A stretch of DNA of 64,000 bases from Erythroxylum novogranatense (lineage: Eukaryota; Streptophyta; Magnoliopsida; Malpighiales; Erythroxylaceae): assembly GCA_029891385.1 (NCBI GenBank), contig CM057233.1:36501540-36565539 (forward strand). Reading direction: 5' to 3'. Made by a program: the position numbers and the translations under genes. How positions within the stretch are numbered: the first letter of the stretch is position 1; the number at the start of each line of letters is the position of its first letter. Of the stretch, positions 23,998-33,230 are shown piece after piece. The notes under the pieces are model-generated. The model did no database searches and was not told the DNA's origin. It worked only from the letters and a program-made list of their open reading frames with translations.

Positions 23998-24542
23998 TGT
24001 TGCATGCTTGGCCCCTCCACAAGTCAAAGAAGAAGGCTTTGATTGGTGGCACTTGGTTGGTGGCATGCATATAACTGGCGGCTGTCCTCAAATGTCAAAG
24101 CAAGTTGGCATTGATTGGTTGCATACGGCTAGTTCATGCATTTAAGGCTGGCGGCATGAAGGACGTCAAACAAAGTTGGTGAATTCTTCAACAATTATGG
24201 CTGTAGGTAGAAGGATTTGGACGACAATTGTGCAAGACATCGGCTATAAATAAGGTGGCAGGCTTAAAGAAGAAAAACATTCATTCTTTCCTTTCTCAAA
24301 ATCCACATATCCTCTCTGTATAATTCTAAGCCTTTTGTTCCAACCTTTGTATTTGTAAACATTCTCCACATATTAGTAAAAGTGCTCATCCTTCGGCCCT
24401 GGACGTAGGTCACATTGACCGAACCACGTAAATCTTTGGGTTCAGTGTCCCATTTTATTTTTTGGCTTTATTTATTTTTGTTATTATCTATTTGGGCTAT
24501 TATATTAAACCGGTATTGGATCTTGGGGTAATTTCCGTAATA
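23998..24542 (+). repeat. Copia-3 3' LTR
   Basis: Starts TGTTGCATGC after the purine tract; followed by GAAAT at 24543-24547. Confidence 0.92.
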
Positions 24543-24559
24543 GAAATTGTATGTAATAC

Positions 24560-24862
24560 CGCTAAAAACAATCCCAGAGGTGGCAACAACACAGGTTTGA
24601 ATGACGGTGTTCTCTTGGCGGGTAAAGGGTTGCTTGAAGAAACCAGCTTTTTGAAGCAATTTAGTCCACATCTTGACAAAGAAGAAGCCTAGAAGACCGG
24701 CAGAGACATTGAGAGATGGGATTATACCAGTTGTTAGATTCAGTTTCATCACTATAAAGCTGAACAAAACACCCAATACAAGGCTCACAAACAATGCCCT
24801 TAAGTCAACTGGTTTTGCCATGCTGGTACTTCTTTGGCCTCAAACAACCTCTCTATAGAATC
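24560..24862 (-). pseudogene. YSL: YSL exon 1 (N-terminal membrane region)
   Basis: Read on the minus strand: [19 protein letters not shown], a one-base loss giving TAA, then [54 protein letters not shown] and [19 protein letters not shown]. The exon ends FSG with donor G/GTATTAC. It is cut off at 24862 by the short LTR element, so the true start codon must lie further right or be lost. Confidence 0.88.
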
Positions 24863-25098
24863 TGTTGGAATTTTGAAGAAAAGAAGAGAAGATGAAAGAG
24901 ATGGCAACCTCTCATACTTTTATTATTAAACTTGGTTGCCTTATATAGGCAAAATTCAAACAATTAAAATAAAATTTTCAACCACCAAATCTAGTTTATA
25001 AGATAACATTATATATAATCTAAGACTTATTTTAAAATAATTTAAGACCTATTCTAAAGGAATTTAAACAACTTTAAAATTTGAATTAATTCATAACA
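24863..25098 (-). repeat. LTR (3' in element sense) of the short element
   Basis: Shared with 25678-25892 over most of its length. This copy alone keeps a segment near 25050-25098 that ends TCATAACA. Confidence 0.8.
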
Positions 25099-25125
25099 TT
25101 CCCTCTTAATTCAAATTTTCTTGAT

Positions 25126-25485
25126 GGAGCACATCTCTCCTAATCTTCAAAATATTATGTGAAGCACTTCTCTTCACCAAAATTCCGTTGATGCCCTTCT
25201 CATCAACTTGCAATGATTATGTGAAGCTCTTCTCTTCACCAATTTTTCATTGATATACTTCTCATCATCTTGTTGATGCCCTTCTCACCAACCTACAATC
25301 ATTGGAGCACGTATCTCCAAACTTCTCAATAGAGCACTTCTCTCTATTATTCAACATGAGCACTTCTCTCATTTCTTATCTCCATAGAGCACTTCTATCT
25401 AAATTTTTTATTTGTGAAGCACCTTCTCTTCACTGTATAATGCACTTTCTCATCATCTTACCATTGTTGAGCACTTTCTCTCAAC
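25126..25485 (-). repeat. Array of 13 mini-hairpins with near-constant loop and varying stems
   Basis: On the plus strand each unit is stem - CACTTCT-like loop of 7-8 bases - complementary stem, one about every 20-45 bases. Clear examples: GTTGATG/CATCAAC at 25187-25207, AATAGAG/CTCTATT at 25328-25348, TTGGAG/CTCCAA at 25302-25320, GTGAAG/CTTCAC at 25159-25177, 25221-25239 and 25414-25433, GTTGAG/CTCAAC at 25466-25485, ATGAG/CTCAT at 25356-25372 and GGAG/CTCC at 25126-25140. Four others have one or two stem mismatches. There is no open frame across it in any direction. Confidence 0.8.
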
Positions 25486-25535
25486 TAGTTCTAAAAAGAG
25501 TTTCTTCTTCAGTCACTTGGCTTTCCTTTGTGCTA

Positions 25536-25577
25536 ACAATATTCCTCTTCATGACCCGGCTTCTTGCAATATATACA
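25536..25577 (-). pseudogene. gag CCHC zinc-knuckle remnant in the short LTR element
   Basis: CIYCKKPGHEEEYC fits C-x2-C-x4-H-x4-C and is followed at once by a stop (probably a former Trp codon) and HKGKPSD, as in Copia nucleocapsids. It shows that the element came from a Copia gag-pol parent that lost pol. Confidence 0.7.
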
Positions 25578-25677
25578 TTGGAGATTGCTTCCTTCCTTCT
25601 TCGATGATGAAACTTTTGTTAGATAAGCGCCCTTTACCATTCTCACAGTCCCTCAAGGATCTAAGGTTCTGATATTA

Positions 25678-25892
25678 TGTTGGAATTTTGAAGAAAAGAA
25701 GAGAAGATGAAAGAGATGGGATTGAATAAAATAAAGTTTAAACAATAATTAGCACTCCCATACTTTTATTATTAAACTTGGTTGCCTTATATAGGCAAAA
25801 TTCAAACAACTAAAATAAAATTTTCAACCACCAAATCTAGTTTATAAGATAACATTAGATATAATCTAAGACATATTCTAAAGATAATAACA
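25678..25892 (-). repeat. LTR (5' in element sense) of the short element
   Basis: Begins TGTTGGAATTTTGAAG on the plus strand. It contains an extra stretch near 25720-25768 and lacks about 70 bases present in the other LTR. Confidence 0.75.
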
Positions 25893-26110
25893 AATATATT
25901 GTTATTATGATCTTCATCAGCTACAAGTTGATCTTGATTACGGCCGATGCGTTGATGACCATCTTCCTCTCTATAACTATTCATGTCGTTATTATGATGC
26001 AACGGAGAATTAATAATGACCATCTTCCTCTCTATAATAATGATCTTGATTATTATGATTCTCACTACCCTCTTGCTGAAATAAGGAGATGCAACGGAGA
26101 CTAGTTTACA
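25893..26110 (-). other. Possible YSL N-terminal segment (acidic), beyond the short LTR element
   Basis: The minus strand has a frame reading MNSYREEDGHQRIGRNQDQL followed by VADEDHNNN, directly against the LTR element whose other side carries the YSL exon. YSL N-termini are acidic and poorly conserved, so this could be the start of the protein, but the sequence itself proves nothing. The phrase TATAGAGAGGAAGATGGTCA occurs twice (about 25962 and 26020). Confidence 0.3.
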
Positions 26111-26871
26111 TTCTGAGCTTTCTTTCTTCCAACTCTCATTAATAATTACAGCTGTTCTGTATTCCTAAATTTCTATACATGCGGCGAGCAATTAATGTAA
26201 GCACAATAAATGAAATCCTAGGAAACATGCCAAAATCTGTCTGTTAAGGATATATTTGTATGGATATTCATATGTAGCAAGCCGTAATCTTACGTTGTTG
26301 ATATGTTTCGCGGTATCGTCTAAAACTACTAACATCTGTCTACATTCAAGTCGATGTGGCTGGCTGGAATGGCTTGAGTTGTGTCTGTACGTAGTCATGG
26401 ATTTGACCCCTTCTCCGGCTCTAAACGCATTAATGTATATAAGATGAGCATTACGTTAACTCCCGTCTAGTATATTAAATCTCACCTATATATTTACATA
26501 AGATTCACATAAATACGTGGACCCGATTAAATAACACAAGATTAAAATGCTCTAATAGAAAGAGGGTGCTCCAACCCGTTTGACTGGAGGATAACTAGTT
26601 CGATATTCCAAACATTCTTTGGTACGAAATCGTAATATACCAATAAATTAATGTATATATAATGACTAATGAATGAGTAGTAATTCTAAATTTGTATAAT
26701 ATTATAATGAAAATTAAAATGTTTATTATGTTAATAACTAAAACATTTGACCATTTTATAATATTAAATTAAAAAAATTAACGTACCCGTGCACAACACT
26801 TTTCATGTCTTTAACCTACGACGTTATGGCTAAAAAAAAAAACTTTACATATTACTTCAAGACTCACTACC
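26111..26871. other. Intergenic, nothing recognised
   Basis: AT-rich sequence without a credible coding frame, RNA gene or element end on either strand. If the YSL reading is right, the YSL promoter would lie here. Confidence 0.5.
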
Positions 26872-27078
26872 AAGCTAATGCCTATCAGTCGCCGGCTCAT
26901 TCTTTAACAGGCATGCGTTCAGAGCCTTAGGCCCTGTCATTGCTTAGGAGCTTATAGTTTCATATTCTATTCACTCCCTGACGAGAGTTCTTTTCACCCT
27001 TTTTTCACGATACTATTTCGCTATTGATCACCTAGAAGTATTTAGCCTTGCAAGATAATCCTTGCGGAAGTCTTCTTT
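26872..27078 (-). rRNA. Decayed organellar (probably plastid) 23S rRNA fragment inserted in nuclear DNA
   Basis: The plus strand is antisense to large-subunit rRNA domain I. Recognisable blocks include GTCGCCGGCTCATTCTTTAA, TTAGGAGCTTATAGTTTCAT, GTTCTTTTCACCC, TTTCGCTATTGATCACC and GAAGTATTTAGCCTTGCAAG. These follow the order of plastid 23S rRNA as I remember it. Most differences are C-to-T or G-to-A, the expected decay of a methylated organelle insert (NUPT). A mitochondrial origin cannot be fully excluded. It is a non-functional fragment of about 200 bases. Confidence 0.75.
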
Positions 27079-28321
27079 CATTTCTCGACGCTGAAGTAAG
27101 ATCACACTCATGAGTTTATTATCCTAGGTCAGAATAAGTTGATAGGATCCCCTAATTCTTGATACGAGACTTTTCCACATAAAAAGGGAATCTTTTGTTA
27201 CAATAAAAACAGAAATAATGTAGATTATTTAAGAATAAAAGTCGATTTATTTCATAAAAAGAAGATATAAATGAACTTCTTTGGAATAGTTTCACCGATT
27301 TTTTTTATAGAACACTCCTATATTTCAGACTTATATTTATATTTGGTAGAAAAATATATTCATAGATCAACGTGCAATTTTTTTGGCACATTAATTAAAC
27401 CTATTTAATATTTTAAAACAACATAAAAGGTACGATTACTAAATTTCCCATAGCGTGTGTTAAATAAAACAAATTGTCATAACTTTCATCGTAAATGTGG
27501 CAGAAAAGGATAATAACAAATGGTGGGTCTAAGAAATGAGATTGATCCTAGCCTTAGACTTTCTTTTAATTGCTAACTATGCTATAAAGTTGGCTTCTGC
27601 AGGGAGGTAATTGTTAACCTATAATAGGCAAAGTCCACTCGTGGTTCTATAAAGTGATTCTTAGATGATTCAAAGCATATCTATTGTTGGTTTTGCCAAA
27701 ATAGTGTACTCTTTACGTATCCATTTTACCTAAAATTATTGCTGATCATTGAAAAACCTCCATATTTTTGCAGCAAATAACATCTTTATTGATTAAACTA
27801 ATTGATGTGATTCCCAATCCAACCTCCTCTTTCATGGTATAATTGTCCCCTCTTTGAGTGTATAAGAAGTTCTTTTGGCAATTTCTCAGTCTTCTTGGTC
27901 ACCTTAGCTAGTAGGAGAAAACAATCATTTTACCAACTCAAATGCTTTTTTTGAAATTAATATTGAACATTAAATTTTAAGAACCATTACTTTTGTGATA
28001 GTTTCTAAATAGGTATTGTACAATTAATATGTTGTCACCAATATTTCTTCCTAGAATAAAATCACTTTGGGTCTCATTGATCATTTTTATATGATTTTTT
28101 GAAAAAATGCTGTAGTAAGAAATTGGTTTAGATTCCCATAAAGATGAAGGGTTACAAGTCTTAGGAACTAGTGTTATGAATTAGTCCTTTACCTAAGCAA
28201 TTTTCCATTATTAAAGAAATTAAGGATTGCATTTATGACTTTCTCCTTTATAATGTATGTGTTTTGATAGATTAAAAATATAGACCAAGCTAGGGCACTT
28301 CATTGGATTGATGCTAATGAC
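27079..28321. other. Intergenic; first 150 bases may also be organellar
   Basis: Positions 27079-27230 continue without a visible break and have the feel of organellar spacer (for example GATAGGATCCCCTAATTC), but I could not name the source. 27230-28321 is AT-rich with no recognised gene or element. Confidence 0.4.
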
Positions 28322-28324
28322 TAA

Positions 28325-29655
28325 GAGGGCGCTTGGTTCACATAAGGTAATGATAATAGTAATGAGAATGAATATAGTGAAGAATGAGAATGGATATAAT
28401 CATCATAATTATGATGATTGGTTAAAATGAAGGAATTATTAACATTGCCATTGATAGTGGTTGGTTTAAAAAACTATTATAATTAATTAATTAAAAATAA
28501 ATTGTATTTTAATTAATGAATGAATTCTATTTTAATTAATTAATTACAAAATGAATTATATTTTAATTAATGAATAAATTATATTTTAATTAATTACAAT
28601 TTTTAATTAATGAATGAAGTATATTTTAATTAATTATATTGCAATTAATTAATTAATAATAATATTTTAATTAATGAATAGTTATATTTTAATTAATTAC
28701 AATATTTTAATTAACGAATAATAATATTTTAATTAATGAATATTTATATTTTAATTAGTTATATTTTGATTAATAATAATATTTTAATTAAATACAATGT
28801 AATTAATTAAATAATAATATTATTTTAATTAATTATATTGTAATTAATAAATAAATAAAAATATTTTAATTAATGAATAAAATATTTTAATTGATTAATA
28901 TTTTAATTAATGAATAGTTATATTTTAATTAATAATAATATTTTAATTAAATATAATGTAATTAATTAAATAATAATATTTTAATTAATTATATTGTAAT
29001 TAATTAATTAATTAAAATATTTTAATTAATGAATAATTATATTTTATGAATAATTATATTTTAATTAATTAATTAATTAATTACAATATTTTAATTAAAT
29101 ATAATGTAATTAATTAAATAATAATATTTTAATTAATTATATTGTAATTAATTAATTAATTAAAATATTTTAATTAATGAATAATTATATTTTAATGAAT
29201 AATTATATTTTAATTAATTAATTAATTACAATATTTTAATTAAATATAATGTAATTAATTAAAAATAATTATATTTTAATTAATTAATTAATTAATTACA
29301 ATATTTTAATTAAATATAATGTAATTAATTAAAAATAATACTATTTTAAGTAATTATATTGTAATTAATTAATGAATAACAATATTTTAATTGATTAATA
29401 TTTTATTGATGAATAGTTATATTTTAATTAATAATAATATTTTAATTAAATATAATGTAATTAATTAAAATATTATTAATTAGTTACATAAAGCCCATCA
29501 ATGATTTTCATTCTTCTCAATTATTAGGGGAATTGAGGATTGCCAAGAAGTGGGTAATGAAAATGTTACCCCTTCAATGATAGTTTGATGCCAAACACAA
29601 GTTTTCATTCCATTCCTATATTTTTTTTTTCCATTAACCCCAACCAAGCACCCCC
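28325..29655. mobile_element. Tourist-like (PIF/Harbinger) MITE expanded by an AT-repeat array
   Basis: The ends are inverted: GAGGGCGCTTGGTT at the left and AACCAAGCACCCCC at the right. TAA is duplicated at 28322-28324 and 29656-29658. A 3-bp TAA duplication and GGG-starting ends with CTTGGTT fit the Tourist/Harbinger group. The flanks (28325-28465 and 29480-29655) match the small relative at 32451-32731. The middle kilobase is an AT-repeat array. No transposase is encoded. Confidence 0.75.
28466..29475. repeat. AT-rich minisatellite inside the MITE
   Basis: About 1 kb built from variants of TATTTTAATTAATGAATAAT, TAATTAATTAAT and TAAATATAATGTAATTAATT, in higher-order blocks (for instance the blocks near 28950-29040 and 29090-29180). 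Virtually no G or C. No coding content. Confidence 0.85.
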
Positions 29656-29873
29656 TAAGTTCTTGATATCAAAATGATTGAATGGTCTTTTGAGTAACGT
29701 GAATTTGGTTTTCTTATAGTTATCTAGGTTCTGGACTTACTATGTCTTTACCCCTAGTATTGAATTGATATACTCTAGATCCTAGTTGTTCTTTGAAATG
29801 GTTTTAGATGTAGTTAAGCTACCCTCCATATCATCTAAAGCAATAATTTTGATGGAGTTTCCTTATAATTAGG

Positions 29874-31576
29874 CACTACAACAAAAATAGGTTTTTGCGT
29901 AGAAATTATCGACAGAAAATAAAGCTTTTCCTTCGATAAACAAATTTGGCGACAAAATTACCAATGGAAAGATACGTAAGAGAAACAACTGTTGGTAAAT
30001 TTAGCGACGAAAGTTTGTGTACCTGTTAAAACCATTAGCGATGGAATGTTGGATTTCCATCAATTAGTTAAAGAGAATTTACTAATGGATTTATAGCCTT
30101 TTGTCCCTACTTTTGCTGACAGAATATCAATATTCTGTCAGTGAATTTGTCGACGGTAAATCGTATGTCTGTCGCTAAAGTTACTGACTGATATATATGT
30201 TTCTGCTGCTAAATTTCTCGACAGAAACATGAACCATTGCTAAATTTTTACTGACAAAGTGATATATTCTGTTAGTAACTTAGAGATGAATTTATTTATT
30301 CCGTTGCTAATTAGCAGTAGAATGGTATTTTTTGTCGGTAATGTACCGACGGAAGTTATCATCTCATCACTAATTAGCGATAGAATATTGGAGTTTCGTT
30401 GGGAAATTTAACTTTGATAAATTTCTACTCCCATTTCTCACTTCCTACTTGAGTTTTTTGTTCATAATCTTATGATTTTTTGTATATTTAATTTCTGTAA
30501 ATAACATAATATTGATTGATAAATATAAAGTAAACATTATTATGATTGTTAATATAATAAAAAATTAAAATGTACACAAATAAGTATCTTGAAAATAACT
30601 GTATATTAAGAATTTATACAAAAACTTAAGTTAAGAGTAGAAAAACATTAAATGCATTCACTTATCCATCTAAGTTATACAAGTGGCAAAGGTGGATACT
30701 CTGACTGCTGCGATGATATTGTCCCTCCCCTTCATTTGATCCATCTCATTATGAAGTTAGGTTATCTACTCCACTAACTATTGCAACTGGGTTGTCAGCC
30801 TCTCTACTGTGCTCTCAAGTTGAAGGACTTTTTCATTTGATGCGGACCGCCTACTAAATGCAGCTGTAGTGGATATGGACGATTGTAAATAGCATGTTTT
30901 TACAAATGAACCTAAGCTGAAAATCCTTCTACAGTAGTTCTTACCACCTGCTACATCAAGATATGCCTGACTCTTATCAACAGTTTCATAGTTCTAAGAT
31001 CGTCATTCAATACTCTCTTCTATTTAGTCATATCATTATAATTGTTTATGTTAATAAGTGATGCTTTTTAATAATTAATATTAAAATATAGATTTTACAT
31101 ACATGAAGTTGTCTACATGGGGTGTTGACGAAGGTCACACCATCATGCTTTTTAGTGTGAGTGTACAAAAAGAGCTGATATGGTGTAGGTTTCCTACCTA
31201 TAGACTTGTCCTACATCAGAATAAATTATTATAACTGAATTACAATTTACAAAAATTTCGGCATAATTTTCTCTATTTTTTATGATATTTAACCATGTTA
31301 GACAAAATAATTTAACTCAATTGATGATCATGGTACACCCCAATGCTTATTTTGCTGCCAACCATTGCAGCTTATTTTTATGATGATCTTAACAATTCCG
31401 TCGCTATATTCCGTTGATAAAATTGCAGGGATAATTTCCCTCTACCTTTACCAACGGATATTTTATCTATCGCAAAATACTGTTTTTTTTTTACAATTTT
31501 ACTGACAGATAATCAAATTCTATCGCTAATTTACTATGGTAATTTTTCTGTCGGTAAGTTATAATTTTCTTTTGTG
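29874..31576 (-). mobile_element. Short non-autonomous CACTA (En/Spm) element with Transposase_24 remnant
   Basis: The left end is CACTACAACAAAAATAGG. The right end near 31565-31576 is TTTTCTTTTGTG, a damaged inverse of CACTACAAGAAAA. Both end regions carry repeats such as CGACAGAAA and TTAGCGATAGAAT and a perfect 12-bp inverted repeat at 30115-30140. On the minus strand, 31195-31100 reads RKPTPYQLFLYTHTKKHDG, then VTFVNTPCRQLH. 30860-30665 reads a coiled-coil piece LQLESTVERLTTQLQ and LHNEMDQMKGRDNIIAAV. This is the order of the plant Transposase_24 (PF03004) protein. No 3-bp target duplication was found. Confidence 0.75.
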
Positions 31577-32450
31577 AAAAAAGTGTCTTTTCAATTTTTG
31601 AATCTTGTTCAACAAGATAAGGTTTGCTTCTTGTCATGCACCAAGCTTCATGTGCCTACACTCACACTGGTATGAACACTAAAAATAAAGGTTTAAAATA
31701 GATAAAAGAATATATAAAAAGAAGAAAATAAAATGACTAGATTCATTTTCTCTACTATTTAGTATAAGACTGCAAGAAAGTAAACATATTATTTTGTAAT
31801 AGTATAAGGATAAGCAAAATTTAATCCTATAAGGAAAAGGTAACTCCTAAGTCTGTCCCTCCTACTATTATTTAATCAAAACTAAAAAGTTTATTTGGCT
31901 AAAACTAAATCTAGATTAAACTAAAAGATTTAATTACCATTAGAAATAATCAAACAAGAAATCATATAATAGTGAAATTTAGTTTAGAATCCCCCTAACG
32001 TTATCTTGTACTTTTGATTAAGTTGTTTAAAAGTTTTATTGTTTGGACTGAAAAATTTTCCTAAGAAAATGAATAACAACCTTTCGAAATATAACCATAT
32101 ATATCTAATTTGAATAACAGTTATAAGAATATACTAAGTTCATGCACATCTATATGTACTTTATACCAAGCTCTTATGGCGGAAAAATATTCACCCAAGA
32201 ATAAAGTTGAACCTATCAAGCTTAATACGGTGCCATTCTTAACAAAGGCAAATGTAAATTTGATTTTTAACATGCCAAAAATCATTATGCTAAATGCTTC
32301 ATTATTTAGGAACATAACATATAGCCTTATATTATCCTAATAAAAGAGTTATAGTATTGAGAGATGATGGTGTGGTAGAAACAAATAGTGGTTTTGGTGA
32401 TAATAAGATGCCACTTGATAATGCTAGTGATGATAGTGGAATTGAGCATA
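31577..32450. other. Intergenic, nothing recognised
   Basis: AT-rich with only short unconvincing frames. Confidence 0.5.
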
Positions 32451-32731
32451 GGGGGTTGGTTCATATAAGAGAATGGTAATAAAAATGAGGATGAATACAG
32501 TGAAGAATAGAAATGGATATTATTATTATAATTATGATGGTTAATTAAGATGAATGAATGATTACTATTATTATTGATAATAGTTGATTTGTAAAATTTT
32601 TGAAGAAATAGAAAGTACGAAGGAATCCTCATATCAAATTATTACACTTATAATAATAGTCAATAACCAACTACTCACTTTTCATTTATTATTTATTAAC
32701 TTTTTCCCAAGCCCATCAATCAAGCACCTCC
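32451..32731. mobile_element. Small MITE related to 28325-29655
   Basis: Left end GGGGGTTGGTTCATATAAG, right end CAAGCACCTCC. The inner sequence lines up with the first and last 150 bases of the larger copy (for example AATACAGTGAAGAATAGAAATGG against AATATAGTGAAGAATGAGAATGG, by short blocks). Flanks are ATA and TTA, an imperfect target duplication. Confidence 0.6.
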
Positions 32732-33230
32732 TTAATGTTCTAACTAAGGAGGTTGATATGGAGTTGCAAAATAAGAATTATTTCCATACTAGATGTTAAG
32801 TAATAAGGTGTGTACCATGATCATCAATTCTGGGAATTGCACTATTAGAACATGTACAACAATTATGAATCACTTTGAAACATTCTTGGTTAGATAAGTT
32901 ACAGTGACTTGATGGGCGTGAGAAAATCAGTGTGACTAAACAAGTGTTTATTTCATTCTTGATTAGAAAGTACAAGAATGAAGTTTTTTGATATGTTGTT
33001 TATGCAAGTTAGCCGTATCTTAATGGGAAAGGTAACGAAATACTGTCTCCAATGTCATAAGTTATTCTCTCTTTCCATGAAACAGTATCTAATCATTTTG
33101 TTCAATTGCAAATTTTTTGTTTTATTTTCAAGTGAATAGTGAATACACAGGTATGAATTTGCAGTCGTTTTGTCACAAATTAAGAATGTGTCGTTTTCTG
33201 AATTGAAATTGGGCGTCGGAGAAAATTGCG
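32732..33230 (+). promoter_or_regulatory. SDG40 upstream region
   Basis: About 500 bases between the MITE and the SDG40 start codon. It should hold the promoter and 5' UTR. No clear TATA box could be singled out. Confidence 0.4.

Larger units (their letters stand above)
19041..24542 (+). mobile_element. Copia-3, full-length Copia retrotransposon in YSL intron 1
   Basis: LTRs are 19041-19569 and 23998-24542. A perfect primer site TGGTATCAGAGC lies at 19573-19584. GAAAT is duplicated at 19036-19040 and 24543-24547. The purine tract AAGGTGGAGATT precedes the 3' LTR. Gag-pol is in Copia order from 19975 to 23921. RNase H wording (YHERKKHIDVKYHFIRD) suggests the Tork/Tnt1 group (inference). The 3' LTR has about 17 extra bases near its end (after CCGGTATTGGA) that the 5' LTR lacks. 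Stops and frameshifts are fewer than in Copia-1, but the copy is still inactive. Confidence 0.95.
1273..24862 (-). pseudogene. YSL: YSL (Yellow Stripe-Like) metal-nicotianamine transporter pseudogene, split by three Copia elements
   Basis: YSL proteins are OPT-superfamily plasma- or vacuolar-membrane transporters that move metal-nicotianamine chelates. Exons recognised in transcript order are 24862-24560, 18748-18585, 11836-11739, 11652-11518, 11262-11075, and 10997-10412 continuing at 1530-1273. Family blocks are seen in the right order, for example [88 protein letters not shown] and [13 protein letters not shown]. The wording is closest to the YSL5/7/8 branch as I remember it (inference). 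Splice sites are GT-AG and junction phases agree. Damage includes a one-base loss making TAA in the first exon, a two-base loss near 11236, frameshifts and a stop in 10850-10985, and a Copia element inside an exon. The last roughly 100 residues (IPFYLG...to the C-terminus) are not in the window. Confidence 0.9.
24863..25892 (-). mobile_element. Short non-autonomous LTR element with gag zinc-knuckle remnant and hairpin array
   Basis: Terminal direct repeats are 24863-25098 (3' LTR in element sense) and 25678-25892 (5' LTR, shorter and rearranged); both have TGTTGGAATTTTGAAG on the plus strand and a TATA-like CTATATAAGG (minus). Next to the 5' LTR is TAATATCAGAAC (25666-25677, minus), matching 9 of 12 bases of TGGTATCAGAGC. 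The purine tract AATTAAGAGGGAA abuts the 3' LTR. In the interior a Copia-type CCHC knuckle CIYCKKPGHEEEYC is read on the minus strand at 25577-25536. After it, where pol should be, lies the hairpin array 25126-25485. No clean target duplication (GAATC left, AATAT right). Confidence 0.75.

Noticed and set aside
28470..29475. AT-rich tract as a scaffold attachment region or replication origin
   Set aside because: Composition alone does not show this. The repeat expansion inside a MITE explains the tract.
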